Origin: Effrenium voratum
Taxonomy: Eukaryota; Sar; Dinophyceae; Suessiales; Symbiodiniaceae
Assembly (NCBI GenBank): GCA_963377175.1
Contig: CAUJNA010002757.1
Location: 804,569-868,568, forward strand
Length of the DNA stretch: 64,000 bases
Reading direction: 5' to 3'
Below are positions 41,401-54,500 of this stretch, in pieces (positions within the stretch are counted from its first letter, which is position 1; each line of letters begins with the position of its first letter). The notes beneath the pieces were generated by a model, which worked only from the letters and a program-made list of their open reading frames with translations, had not been told where the DNA came from and did no database searches. Made by a program: the position numbers and the translations under genes.

Positions 41401-44400
41401 AGAATCAGTTGGGGGGCACATCAAAAGCGGGGAATAATTGAAAAGGGGGCCCCAGTGCGTCAGGTCCCCTTTTGAGTAGTCCTTGTGTTCCCATACCCAG
41501 GCCACCCCTCCAGGAGTTGACTTGGAAAAACCAGCCCCACCCAGGCCACCCCTCCCACACGTCCCAAAGCGGAAGGCGCGCGCTTTCACGGCGCGTCCAT
41601 CCGGACGCCGCGCCTCGCGGCCGGCGCAGCGTGACCCGGAACTGCGCGGAGGAGGAGACGGCGGAGGCGATGCCGCTGTCCAGGCGCAGCAGCAGCGCGT
41701 TGGCCCCGCGGTCCTGCAGGTCTTGGACTGGGTCCTCCAGTAGAGAGAACCTTAAAATCAGGGCACCAACTCTTTCTTTTTTTCCCGGTTTGTCTATTTT
41801 AGTAGGGGAACCCTCCCCAAAAAAGTTGGTAAAAGAAAAAGACCCTGAAACGAAGCCGCGTTTCTACAGAAAGGCCAGTATTCAGGGAATAGCAGGGGTT
41901 CTTACAGGCGCCGTTGCGCAAACCAGCAATGTTGGTCTAATGGAAAAGGGTTTGTCCTGGAGGGGTCATCTAAGGGGAGTCTATGCGGGGTGTCTGGAAA
42001 AGGCAATACGATCATAAGAGCCAACCCTCCTCCCCTAGATTCCTGCAATCAAGGCCTTGAGAATGATGGATCATAACGAGACAAAGGGGACAAGTGAAGG
42101 GCAGAAAACGTCTAGAGAATGCCCCGTTCAACAGCTCGAAGAGGATCGAAACCGGAGAATGGGAAGACCGATTCTAGAGTCTATCTTTCTAAAGGGGCCT
42201 GAAAAGGGCTTCTGTGCCCATGGATTACGCAGAGAATCCTGGGGATTTGGTAGGGTTCCCTGAAGACTGGGCGTGTGGCTTCTCGAACGCGAAACGGGCC
42301 CGGCCATGGAATCCGAGCTTAAAACCCGGGTCGAGTTGGATTGCCTTGGGGCGGGCGAATCAGAATCATCTGGACCTTCTACAAATTCACCTAGGCCCTC
42401 CAGTAGAGAGGTTAGAATCAGGGTACCAACTTTTTTCTGTCTATTTTAGTAGGGGAACCCTCCCAACCAAAAAGGGGTGAGAAGGGGCACCTAGCTGGGG
42501 CACCTAGTCACCTCAAAGTCCCCGTCGAACCCCGAAAACTGTCCTCAAGGAGTGCCCAGAGACCCTCTGGTTCCAGTTGCATCCCCGACAATTCACAGGC
42601 ATGGGACAAAGGCAATTCCCATCATTTCTGTTCCGCTTGATTTGCAAGGAAACCCCAGCAAAACCCAAGTCCAACCAGTTGCAAGAAGAAGGGGATCATT
42701 TTTTTTCTGCTTTTCCCCGCCGTTTGGCACGAAAAAGGCTGGAATCCACCCGACCACGGGAAAACGGGACTCCACCGATCCTCCGGCAGCGCTTCCACGA
42801 GGCAGGTACCACGGAGTGGCTGGGCAAACCTGAGGGAGGCAAAGCCTCGTTTGGGAAGATACCCCCGAAATCGGCCCAAGCCAAACCCAAGAGTTGGGTC
42901 TCAACAATCCCATCTTGCGCCATGGCCCATTCCATCGGTGGAAACGTAAGACCCACGAAGGTGCGCGACGCGACAGGCGAGGTTGAATAAACCAACTTGA
43001 AAGCGAAGCACGCACTCAGTCACGTGCGCATCCTTGGAGAAAACAACAAACAAAGTTCAAACAACACTCTCAGCAAAACTTCAGCGGCGCGGCAACAAAG
43101 TCGCAGAAGCAAGGCCGTGCGAGGACGGCTGGGGTGGATTAAGGCGCCCACTCCAACCTTTTTGGAACTTGAGATCACTTCTGCTCGGCTTGGACAGCTT
43201 GGCACAATGGACAAAAGCGACCACACACACTTTCATTCTGGTTGGCCGAAGCGACAGGTTCCAAAAGACATGGGCAGAAAGGGAAAAGACATGGGCAGAA
43301 AGGGCCTTTTGTAGTTGATATGTTGGCGGAAGGCACTGGTCTGGAACAACCAGCTGGGGTTTGAACTCAAGCTCGAGCACTCCGAGACTTCACTGACGGG
43401 GCGTGGCCACAAGAAGAATCTAGGACGGCTTCTGCTCACCTCCCGAGCGGATTGGCCAGAAACAAATCAAACTTGAGCTTGTAAGTCCAGAAACCCTGCC
43501 GGTGTCTTTTTGGGGGAAATGAATCCATACAAGCCATGCTGGCACTAGCATGATCCAACCCGAAGACTGAGTCCACAAACCCGGCTTAAATCGAGAAACC
43601 CGGCTCAGTCACAGTCCAAACTAGGTACGCAAGTAGCCTTCAACATGTAAACAGACCCGAAAGTGGGTGCCTCTTGGCTGGGACGGCTCATCTTATCCTG
43701 TCTACCTGGGTTTGATTGTGGCTCGAACCAGAGCACATGTGCAGCACCCATTTTTAGATCCCCTGGGTCACCGAACTCCCAACACCTTGCTGGAACAAAC
43801 ACTTGGCCACGGCGCCCCACCGTGTTGAACCCCTGGCAGTGCTCAGTGGAGGAGATGCCCTCCTGGAAGAAGGGCGATGTGAAGATACGGATCCTCGATG
43901 TGCCCAGAATGGCAGCAAGTGTGCGGTCTTTGCGGGTACCCTTCAAGGTTCGCTTTAAGCAAAGCCAAGGGGAAACTACCCCTTGCTACGCATCCCTATG
44001 ATGACACGGACCCAATGCACGCTTGCGCCCAGGAGGCAACATGGGCGGTTGTTGAGCTCGACTCAAAATTGCGGAGCCCCTGCGTGGTTTTCCTTTCGGT
44101 TGCACGCAACAGGTACCAAATCAAGCAAACATGCCGGAAAGTGCATTTCATGACATGCATGTTTTTTGTTTGTCTAAAAGCTTGCCCTGAGCTGAGACAA
44201 CTTGCTGAAATCAGGGCAACATGAAGGCCGGCCATCTATCAAAAGCTTGGGCAATTCACTTTGACCCCCGCAAAATGTGTATAACTCTTCGCTGCTTAGT
44301 TCCACATGGCCCATCTGCTAACAAACGCGAGAGGGCGCAGCGGCCCGAACGAAAAGATGGGACGAGGCAATCTACCCGTCTTGCAGCTTCTGAAGCGCTT

Positions 44401-47400
44401 TCGCGCCGGTCTGGAGGCCAACAGAGAACTGAATGCAACGACCGTGCAACAGAGAAGAGTCTCGGGCCTTCAAGCGCTCGAATCAAATTCGAACCGGTGA
44501 TGGGCGCAGCCTGCAAGTGCCCCTGATGTCTTGGGCCCCGACAGACCACTGATGGCGGCCTTCGCCGCTTGGGGAGTCCAACGGTAGCACCAAAGCATCA
44601 AGTACGCTTCAGGACATCCAGGTTTCTTTCTGGATGGGCGCCTCGAATTCTCCTCCGCACACCAACAAAGCATTCAACCGGAGACCCGAACCTTCGGGGG
44701 CGAAACGGCTCGAGCTGCCACCCCGCGCCCCGGTTTCCCCCGGCGGTTTCCGGCGAGGCGCTCGGAGCCCGCCCCGAGGTCCGCCGTGACGGAGAAGCTG
44801 AACTGCGCGCGGTCTCCCGGCACTGGCACCTAGCGACACGAAGTGGGAAGCTCCGGCTTGGCTCGGAGTTCAAGTGAAAGCGACTCAACACGTTCGAGGC
44901 GCTAAAAGGCTTGGGCACGACCAAATTACCCACCCCGGAAAACAGGGCTGATGTCTTCCATCCCCCGTTCGTAACCCCTCTGGCCAGGGCACCCTTGCGT
45001 CAGTGCGCCAGTTTGGTCCACGGCCGGAAGCTATGGCTTAGGAAAGCTCTGTTTGGGGCTGGCCGTCTCAGAGCGCCGTTTGTGGAAAGCTCCGTTTGGA
45101 CCATCTCAGACACCAAACCAAGAGGGAATTGCAAAGTGACACCCATTGAGCTGAGTGGAACACCGCAGAACAGCACTCTACAATACCACTAAACCCACTC
45201 AGCTTCGAGGGGTTGGCCAGCTCTCAAATATCCCCCCAAAGTCAGGGTTGCGCATGTGGCTCAAACCATGGCCCACTTGCAGCCGAAGCACCCAAAGGAG
45301 GTTCTTGAAAGCAGAGTGGCCTAAACCAGTCAAAGTCCGATCCCATCGTCAACCCGTCCTGGTTAAGCCTTGGTTTACTTTCCTGGGATCTCCAAACCAA
45401 TCCCTGGAAACCCTAAAAGCCGAAAGCCAAAGGAGCCCTATGGCCGGGAACCTCCGCTTCAAGACACCGTGGGTGGCTTGGAGTAGAAACGATCTGAACC
45501 TTTGGTTTGCCTCTAAAAACAGCCACCCAACAACGCATCAACTCAAGGAATCCCGCCTTTTTCAGGGTCTTTTGCGTGTCTTTTTGTCACATGTCCCTTT
45601 TTGGTGTCCCTGTTCCATGGTCTGAAACGGCTCCGGCGCGCGCAAAAAAAAAGCCGCTTTCCTCCAAGGCGCCGTGCCCAGGTGCCGCAGCCCGGCGATC
45701 CGGGCGTCTGGAAGCCGCGTGACCAGCTCAGGCACCTGGAAACCCCTCGGTTAGGCCAAGAGGAGTTTTCCGCTCTTGGGGGGTCCCTGTTTTGAAGCTA
45801 GAGTGCAAGGGGATGACTACACCAAAACGGAAGTGCGCTCTCTATAACCAGGGATTCGAATCCCCAAACCACCAATCCAAACCACCAATTAAGCGTAACC
45901 TGAAAATGTGATAACCGCGGTTGAATTTGTTGTTTTCAAGTATGCAGACTCCAAGTAAGAAGACATTTAAAACCTAGGAAGGCCCAATAGAAAAAACACC
46001 ACAACCACAACCCCCGGCGTCCACGAGAGGAAGAGCCATTGAAGCCGAATGGTGGCTGGTGGTGACTATCAAGGGGCCAAGGAACGTCAAGAGCCATGAC
46101 CCTCCCAGGGCTGCCCTATGGCTCTGAGCCTGCATTGAAGACCATACCGATCCCCTTGAAACAACTCGCCGAATGAAGCAGGGATGAGCCAACTCTTGGC
46201 AAAGCCAGCAAAGTCAATTAGTTTTCAGCAGTTCAGGAAACAGTTGGTCAAGAAATTGGAGACCGCAGACTTCCGTTCCCCCTAATACAGGGCTCCCAAA
46301 TAATGAAAACTAGACCACGGTTGGCCCGAAAGCAGAACATCGCAAGCGAGGTCGGCCCAACGCTGCAGGATGCGTTCTTTTTCCCTACACTTCGTGAAGC
46401 AAGCGCGAGACAGCACCAGGCAAGGTGCTCTGCGCAAACTGGTCGGTGCAAGTTGGTCTGCGCAAGTTGCTCTACGCAAGTTGCACTGTGCAAGTTGCTC
46501 TGCGCAAGTTGCTCCGCGCAAGTTGCTCCGGCAAGTTGGTCCCTGCAAGTTGCTCTGTGCAAATTGCGCTCCCTGCAAGTTGCTCTGTGCAAGCTGCTCT
46601 GTGCAAGTTGCTCTGTGCAAGTTGCTCTGCGTAAGTTGCTCTGCGCAAGTTGCTCTAGGCAAGGCGCTCTGCGCAAACTGGTCGGTGCAAGTTGGTCTGC
46701 GCAAGTTGCTCTGTGCAACTTGCTCTGCGCAAGTTGCTCTGCGCAAGTTGCTTTAAAATGCAAGTTGCATCTTGCGACGCCCGCCCGCGGACCAGGGAGG
46801 AATCGAACCCGCGACCCGCCGGTTCCGGGAGCAGGCGCGCGAACCACGAGACAACTCCCGAGGACCAGTTCGAACAACAAAAGTCGCAAAAAACCTTGAG
46901 TTTTTGCACCTCGACCACGCCGATTCCCGCAGAGGGTTGCGCGAGCACCGCAGAAATCGCAAAAAACCATGGGTTTTTGCACCTCGACCACGCCGATCCC
47001 CGCAGAGGGTCGCGCGAGCAGGTTAGAAATCGCAAAAAACCATGGGTTTTTGCACCTCGACCACGCCGATCCCCGCAGAGGGTCGCGCGAGCACCGTTAG
47101 AAATCGCAAAAAACCATGGGTTTTTGCACCTCGACCACGCCGATCCCCGCAGAGGGTCGCGCGAGCAGGTTAGAAATCGCAAAAAACCATGGGTTTTTGC
47201 ACCTCGACCACGCCGATCCCCGCAGAGGGTCGCGCGAGCAGGTTAGAAATCGCAAAAAACCATGGGTTTTTGCACCTCGACCACGCCGATCCCCGCAGAG
47301 GGTCGCGCGAGCAGGTTAGAAATCGCAAAAAACCATGGGTTTTTGCACCTCGACCACGCCGATCCCCGCAGAGGGTCGCGCGAGCAGGCAGAAATCGCAA

Positions 47401-48561
47401 AAAACCATGGGTTTTTGCACCTCGACCACGCCGATCCCCGCAGAGGGTCGATTTTCGTGTAGTGTCGTCGGCACTACCCCGCCGCCCTAAGAAGAGATTT
47501 TAACTCCTCGCAAGTCAATTGCACTTGACTCCTTGCACTTGCAACTTGCACTTGACTCCTTGCTTGTTTCAAGGAGTCATTGCAAGAGTCATTGCAAGGA
47601 GTCATTGCAAGGAGTCATTGCAAGGAGTCATTGCAAGGAGTCATTGCAAGGAGTCATTGCAAGGAGTCATGCAAGGAGTCATTGCAAGGAGTCATTGCAA
47701 GGAGTCATTGCAAGGAGTCATTGCAAGGAGTCATTGCAAGGAGTCATTGCAAGGAGTCATTGCAAGGAGTCATGAGAGCCATTGCAAGTTGCAAGGAGCC
47801 AAGTGCATGGAGTCAAGTGCAAGTCGCAAGTGCACGGAGTTAAGTGCAAGTTGCAAGTGCAAGGAGCCAAGTGCAAGGAGCCAAGTGCAAGGAGCCAAGT
47901 TGCAAATGGAGTCAAGTGCAAGTTGCAAGTGTGTCAAGTTGCAAGTGCAAGGAGTCAAGTGCAAGTTGCAATCCTTGCCATGACTCCTTGCAATGACTCC
48001 TTGCAATGACTCCTTGCAATGACTCCTTGCAATGACTCCTTGCAATGACTCCTTGCAATGACTCCTTGCAATGACTCCTTGCAATGACTCCTTGCAATGA
48101 CTCCTTGCAATGACTCCTTGCATTGACTTTCATGATGATGATTCCTTGCAATGACACCTTGTAATGACTCTCATGAGAACAATTCAAGTGAACCCAGCGG
48201 AGGAACCCTTCGCCATGCTTTCGGGAAAAATGGCTCTCCAAAACCCAAAGTGGTCAATGCTAGCTTTGGAGTCGGTCGGTTCTAAACCAATTCTCCGCTG
48301 GCGAGTTCTCCTGCTCACCAGAAGGGACGGAGGGGGGGACTTTTGCCAGAAACTGATAGGGGCATACCCAGAACCGATACCCCAGGCATATTGCCCATTG
48401 CTCACATGTGCAAAGAAAGAAACCATTTGCGCGCACACACGCACAAAACACAAACAAACAAACAAACAAACAAACAAACAAACAACCAACCAAACAAACA
48501 AACAAACAAACAAACAAACAAACAAACAAACAAACAAACAAACAAACAAACAAACAAACAA

Positions 48562-48593
<32 letters not shown>

Positions 48594-51500
48594 TTGATGG
48601 AACACATCGAAACTGCGAAGGCGCACCCCAAGCAACTGAAAAAGGAACTCAAAGGGAACTCAAAGGGAACTCAAAGGAGTTTCGGCACAGCCCACGCTTG
48701 ATCGTCTTTTCCTTCGCTAGCCGTCCTCATCAGGGACGCCAGCAGCTAGCGAAGGTACTGAACGTCAAGTCGTTTGCTGTGGTGGCGTCCGACTCCCAAA
48801 AGCAATCAAATGCAAAAAGGCGAAGGACCCCTTAGGAACAGGGGGCACACACCCACACACCGCTTTGGCCACGCCCGCTGCGTGAAAGCCGCAAATTGCA
48901 AAGTCTCCTCCTCGAGCGCGGGCAGCTGCGTCACGTCCACGTACGCAGCTGGCAATGCGAGCGGGGGCGAGCTGGGCTCAGCTTGCGCCCTGGAAGTCAA
49001 TCACCCAATTCCCTCAAAGAGATTGAAAACGGCACGGCTTAGAGGGGATGGTAACAAGGGCTCCGATGGCTGCAAAGGATCAAAAAGCATCCGGGAGATG
49101 GTGGGACTCTTAAACTATCCCGGAAATGGTCTGGGCCTCGCGGATGTGTAAAACATCCAGTCAGGAAACACCACCCGTTGGGAAAGTCTCGACGTGCGGC
49201 AAGGTGCCAAGATTTCTGAATGACGGGGATGTTGGTTCAAGTTCTGCATTTTGACCTGCAGACATGATACATACAAGGCGATCGCAGGGAAGTATATCTT
49301 CGCAAGAGAGACAACACATGGGCCTAGAAGCCCCTGCAGCCTAACATGAAACCCAAACCGTCTTCCAGTAGAGAAGTAAGAAGAAGGGTACCAAATGGTA
49401 CCAACTCTTTCTGTAGTCTTTTTTAGTAGGGGAACCCTCCCAACCAAAAAAGGGGAGAGAAGGGCACTGGGGGACCTAGTCAATCACCCATGAGAATTCC
49501 CTCAAAGAGATTGAAAACAGCCCTGGGTTGGCCTCCTAGGTTAGAGGGGGGTTGGGGGGTCCCGGTTCCAACAAGGGCTCCGATGGCTGCAAAGGATCAA
49601 AAAGCATCCGGGAGGAGTCCACTCATTTCTCAGGTCACGCAAGTCAGGGAAGCTTGGTGAACATACACGGAGATCTCCCAGAAAACCACCTTGCTTCCCC
49701 CCCTCACTCACTGAACCATGTCTCGAACGCCCAGTTTTGTTCCCCCACCGCCTGGCGCCAGGATGCGGAGCCGGAAGCTGAGGATCCGCTTGGGCGGCGG
49801 GGAGACCCCCAGCACCAGCAGGTCGTAGCCTAAGCTGGCGACCGAACGTCAGGTTTGCGGGTGACTCGAAACGTTAAAAAATGGAGGGTGCCGCGCTTAA
49901 GCCTGGAAGCCCAGGAAAAAGGAATTCGGAGAGTCCCCACTTGGTGGATGATATGTTCAGTGGGCTGCGGGCTTGTTGGACCCATTTCTGCCACCCGTCT
50001 TCAATGGGAAATGTGTTGGGCCCCGACATGGGACCCTTCTTCTCCAACACGAACATACTGCGCCCATGTCGCTGTCGATGAGAATTCACCCAACGGAAAT
50101 GGTCTTTATTAGACACACAGACTTTCGCACAGAAGGACTGCTCCAGGCTAACAGCAGATGGCACAATTCCACTTTCTTTCGGGGGAATGATGAAACCCAC
50201 ATGGGGTCTGGTTAAAAAGAGGACTCACATGGAGAATACTTGGAACAAGACTAGGAAAAGCTTTGGGTTGGGATGCCCCATAATTCTGGATGGGATTGAG
50301 CTAACTGCAATGCGCATGGTCGTGCATTGCTGAAAACCTCTTACCTAGAAACCAACACTTGCGTGTCTCAAGGGAAATCCGAAACCGGCTCTGGCAACTG
50401 GACAAAAATCCACGCATCCTTTTCCCTGCAGCTGGCTTTGAATGACACCCACGTTCACTTGACTGGCCAGAAAAAGTTGAAACTCTTCGCGGATGAGAAA
50501 GAAACTTGTCAGTTTGCTGCAACCTGTTGCAGGCTGCGGGCAAGCCACGCACTTAAAAGAAAAACAAATAGGGGAGGTCTCCAATCGTTGAGCCCCAAAA
50601 GGAGCCAGCCCCATTCTTTCACGACTCCCCAAGTGAGGTTTGCTCCACGCCCCCTTACATAGAAGATACTCAATTCTATATGCATAATATAGTTGTTGTG
50701 GTCGTTGTTATTATGATTATTAAAACGACTACTATGATGATTGTTCTTGCTGAATAATACTGTCATGATTATGATTAGTATCGTGATATCATGATCGCTG
50801 TTATCCAGACTATTATTGTTACTATCATCATCACCACCACCACCACCACCACCACCACCATCATCATCACCATCACCACCACCACCACCACCACCACCAC
50901 CACCACCACCACCACCACCACCACCACCACCACCACCACCACTACCACCATCATCATCATCATCATCACCATCATCATTATTCAGTTTGATGCTTAGTTG
51001 CCGCCAAAAAGGGGGTACGGGTTTGGATCGAGGGATCGAGATCCAAACAAGACCACTCCTAAGAGGGCTCTGGCCAGATGGAAAGTGCTTGCAGCCGTGA
51101 AGAATCATGGCAGGGGCCTGAAAATTTGTTGGGCCGTGCTCTGAGTAGCTGTCAACACACAGCGGGAGCTAAGACCAAGACGCCGACAAAATACTTGGCA
51201 CAATCCTTCACAATATCTGTCATTCAGAAATATGATATAACATATTGATATACAATCTTCATGAAAAGAGAATTAGATAGATTTAGTCAACCCTAACAAA
51301 CAATCTGAGGGAACTCCAGTAAAAGAAAGGCCTACGAGGGTTTCCGTTATGTGCCTTCAAACTATCGCCGCACCAGGAAGCTCATGTCCAATTGCCAATC
51401 AAGAAAAAGTGTGCAACTTTCAAGGGAAATGCAACTGGGTCTCTTGAAATGACATCCTCACAACCATCTATACAATTGGGAACACAACCCCCAAACGTAA

Positions 51501-54500
51501 TGTTGATCTAGAAACCGGTTTGGATGTGGCTTTTGTGGATCCATCCATGTAAAATACTCAACGAGTACTAAAAGATTCAACAAATTAATCATTTCACAAA
51601 AAACTGCAAATCCCCCCAAACCGTTTCCAAGTTGAAGCCCCCGAGCTTTTGGGTGGTCAGAATTAAACAGCTGCTACGCAGGTAGTCTATCTCTAGGTCC
51701 TCCAGTAGAGAGGTTAGAATCAGGGTACCCTTTTTTCTGTAGTCTATCTTAGTAGGGGAACCCTCCCCCAAAAAAGGGAGAGAAGGGCACTACTGGGCGA
51801 CCTAGACCTTTCCATTTACCAGGGTGTCATTTTGGAGCCGCTGCCAATTTTTGAGCCACACCCTTTTGGTGAACCCCAGGCGCGAGTGTTGCTCTCTAGA
51901 GTGCCCGCCAGCTCCAGCGTCAAAACCCCGGGCTGCGTGACGCCTCGGGGATTTGTGGACGACACGAGAGCTTGGCCCGGTTTTTTATTCTTAGCATTTC
52001 TAAGCCTCTAAACCCACCCTAAACCAGCCGGTTCCAACCGCGCTAAACCAATGCCTTGGACTTGGGTCTTGAGTGCAAGTGCTCGGTCTGTATTTGTGTT
52101 TGACCCTGGTTCTGAGTTGGCACCCGAGTGGTTTGAAAAGGGACGGGAAGACAAGGCCCATCTGATTGGGGAGAAACCAACCATTTGCATTGGCTTAAAG
52201 AAACAAGTTGCGTCTACGTGTAGAGTCTTGGATCCAATTGTCATGCCAGGGCAACCAGCTTTGGTTCCAGGTAACCCTGACCCGGTGGTTTTCTTTCGGC
52301 TTCCCTGAACCATCCATCACGCCCCAGACAATGCTCTGAACATCCCTTCTGTGTGAGCTACGTGCTTGTAAAGTGAATGAGCAGCATGCCTCAATCGACC
52401 AAGGGCGCAAAGCAAGGCTATGCTGGATAAGCCTAAGCCCAGGACAAGCTTAGGACAAGTCGGGGATAAGCTCCAGCTGCTGAGGGCAGCAGCTAAGGTG
52501 ATTGCCAAAAGTATCATGCAACTGAACCCCAAAAGTGGCACAATCCAAGTCACCCACGTGCTACGAAAAAGGGGGAAACGACCCGGCTGAAACCAGGAAG
52601 CCCCGATTTCCCTCTGGTTTAACAGCGGTGTGAGGGTCCAGGTACCCTCAAAACGGACGAGACGCCACACCCCAAAGACCCTCCCACGTCAAGGCCTAAT
52701 TCGGCCTTGTTTTTTCCCTAATTCGCACTACACCCGAACCCTTGGGGAGAGGTATTGTTACTCTACTTAGATAAGGCCAGAAACAGGGTTCTAACGGGGC
52801 TAACCTCAGTGACCCAGTTATAACCATGGTGATAGCCTAAGTTGGCTCACCATCCAAGTAGGGTGCCAGAATGTCTTGCTCCTCCCCCCCCTTCAGCCGT
52901 TGAACAAAATATTAGAAGCAAAAAAAGAACGCCGCCAAAAACCACCCCCGCCCCACCCAGCCAGCCCCCCCCAATTCACAGCTAGGGGGCAGCGTGCCAC
53001 CGGAGGCAGCCGGGGTGCCTCCAAGAGCCACGCGCACCCCCCGAGGCCCAGCTGGAAGTACTCGCCTGGCGATCTACGTGCGCCCAGTACTCGGATGGCT
53101 CGCCACTTTCCGGTCAAGAACCAACCCAAAAGACTTTGGATGGACAAAATCCGTTCGCACCTCCTAAGAAACCATGCTTGAAACCATTGTTTGTTGGTAG
53201 TTGCAAGGGAATCCTCAGAAACCAGGGGTTCTTAGGTGGTGCAGGATTTCGTCCATCCACAGTATGGTCTATGAAATTCTGTGAAACAAACAGATAGGCT
53301 GCCTGAAGAATAAGAACAAATTAGCAACCCCTTTTTGAAGCCCCCAGTTTAAAAATATGGTCTATCAAATTCTACCAAACAAACTGATAGGCTGCCTGAA
53401 TAAGCTGACAAACTTGCAACCAACCAAAAGATCGGTGACCGAATTCTGTGGTATTGAGGCCTGCTTGAGAAAGAGGGGTGCCAGTGGGTGCAGCCGACCC
53501 ACCCTGGATGCTGGTGATGACTGGTAATATCGGTGCATCAAGGTTCGTGCCATCATTTGGTTGGAGCTCAGGCCCGCAAAAGGCTGAAAACACGCCAAAG
53601 ATGCATCACTCTCAAACATAACTTTTCGTGCAAAGGCTGCATCCCCAGCACCCCCAGTATCGCCTCAGGCCCATGCGGGAAGGATACCAAGTGAGTCACA
53701 ATCAAAACCCGGTATTAAAATGGTTGACCCAGAACCATGTAAGGATATACCAAGGCGGCCGCAACTATTTATGGCTGGGATTGTCCCTTACTAACCTTCA
53801 TCTACCCCGGTTTTGATGGGTGGCCCCGAAAAGGGGTGGAAAAAAACACATGTTTGAAGGGTCAGGAGAAGGCATTTGTGTGGTTCAATCGCCATTCCGG
53901 TTTTGATTTCGTCTCAAGTTGAACTTCCCGTCCTTCCCCCGGAGCTAGTCAAGTCAAGCAGCACAGCTCGATGGCCGGCTGGCAAAGCACCTCGAAGCCC
54001 AAAGAGACCATCATCCTGGCGGCTTGAAACGCGGCCCCGGCCATGGGGTCCCCTTACCTACTCCAATTACCCGCTTTGTTTCAGGGTATCATGTCGACCC
54101 CCTACTAAAAAGGGAGGTATTTAGCATGGAAATCCAGGCTTTCCAAGTCTTTCTCCAAACCCCCAATTTCCCCGTGGTTTCCTGCTTAAAATGAACCAAC
54201 ATTGGCATCCTGAAGAAGGAAGACGCGGCTCTGGCTTCAAACATCACCCCCACCTTAAAACATCATCTCAGGGAAATACGGGGAGCCGCAGCAAAAAGAA
54301 AGCACGAAAATCGGGGTAATCACGGTTTACGCTCTTCAGAATGGTTTGGCGTCCAATACGACGCCCCAGAACAGAGATACCCCAGAACAAATCCTTGGCT
54401 GGGGATGACCGAAATGAACGGTGACGCAGACCAGTTGCCACAACTAATTTTCAGTCAATGTGTGAAAGCTCGATCCTGGTACCAAGCGAGAGCCTTAGGG

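Noticed and set aside
46692..47503. Plus- and minus-strand frames with repeated KKPWVFAPRPRRSPQRV-type peptides
   Set aside because: The 73-bp unit is not a multiple of three and the same peptide appears in successive frames, so this is satellite DNA rather than a repeat protein.
47519..48241. Frames encoding repeated CKESLQGVIARSH peptides
   Set aside because: By-product of the opposed 13-bp arrays; open on both strands.
50390..50540. Possible exon on either strand (minus REEFQLFLASQVNVGVIQS)
   Set aside because: Not GC-enriched, equally open on the plus strand, and neighbouring giant-gene exons agree in phase without it.
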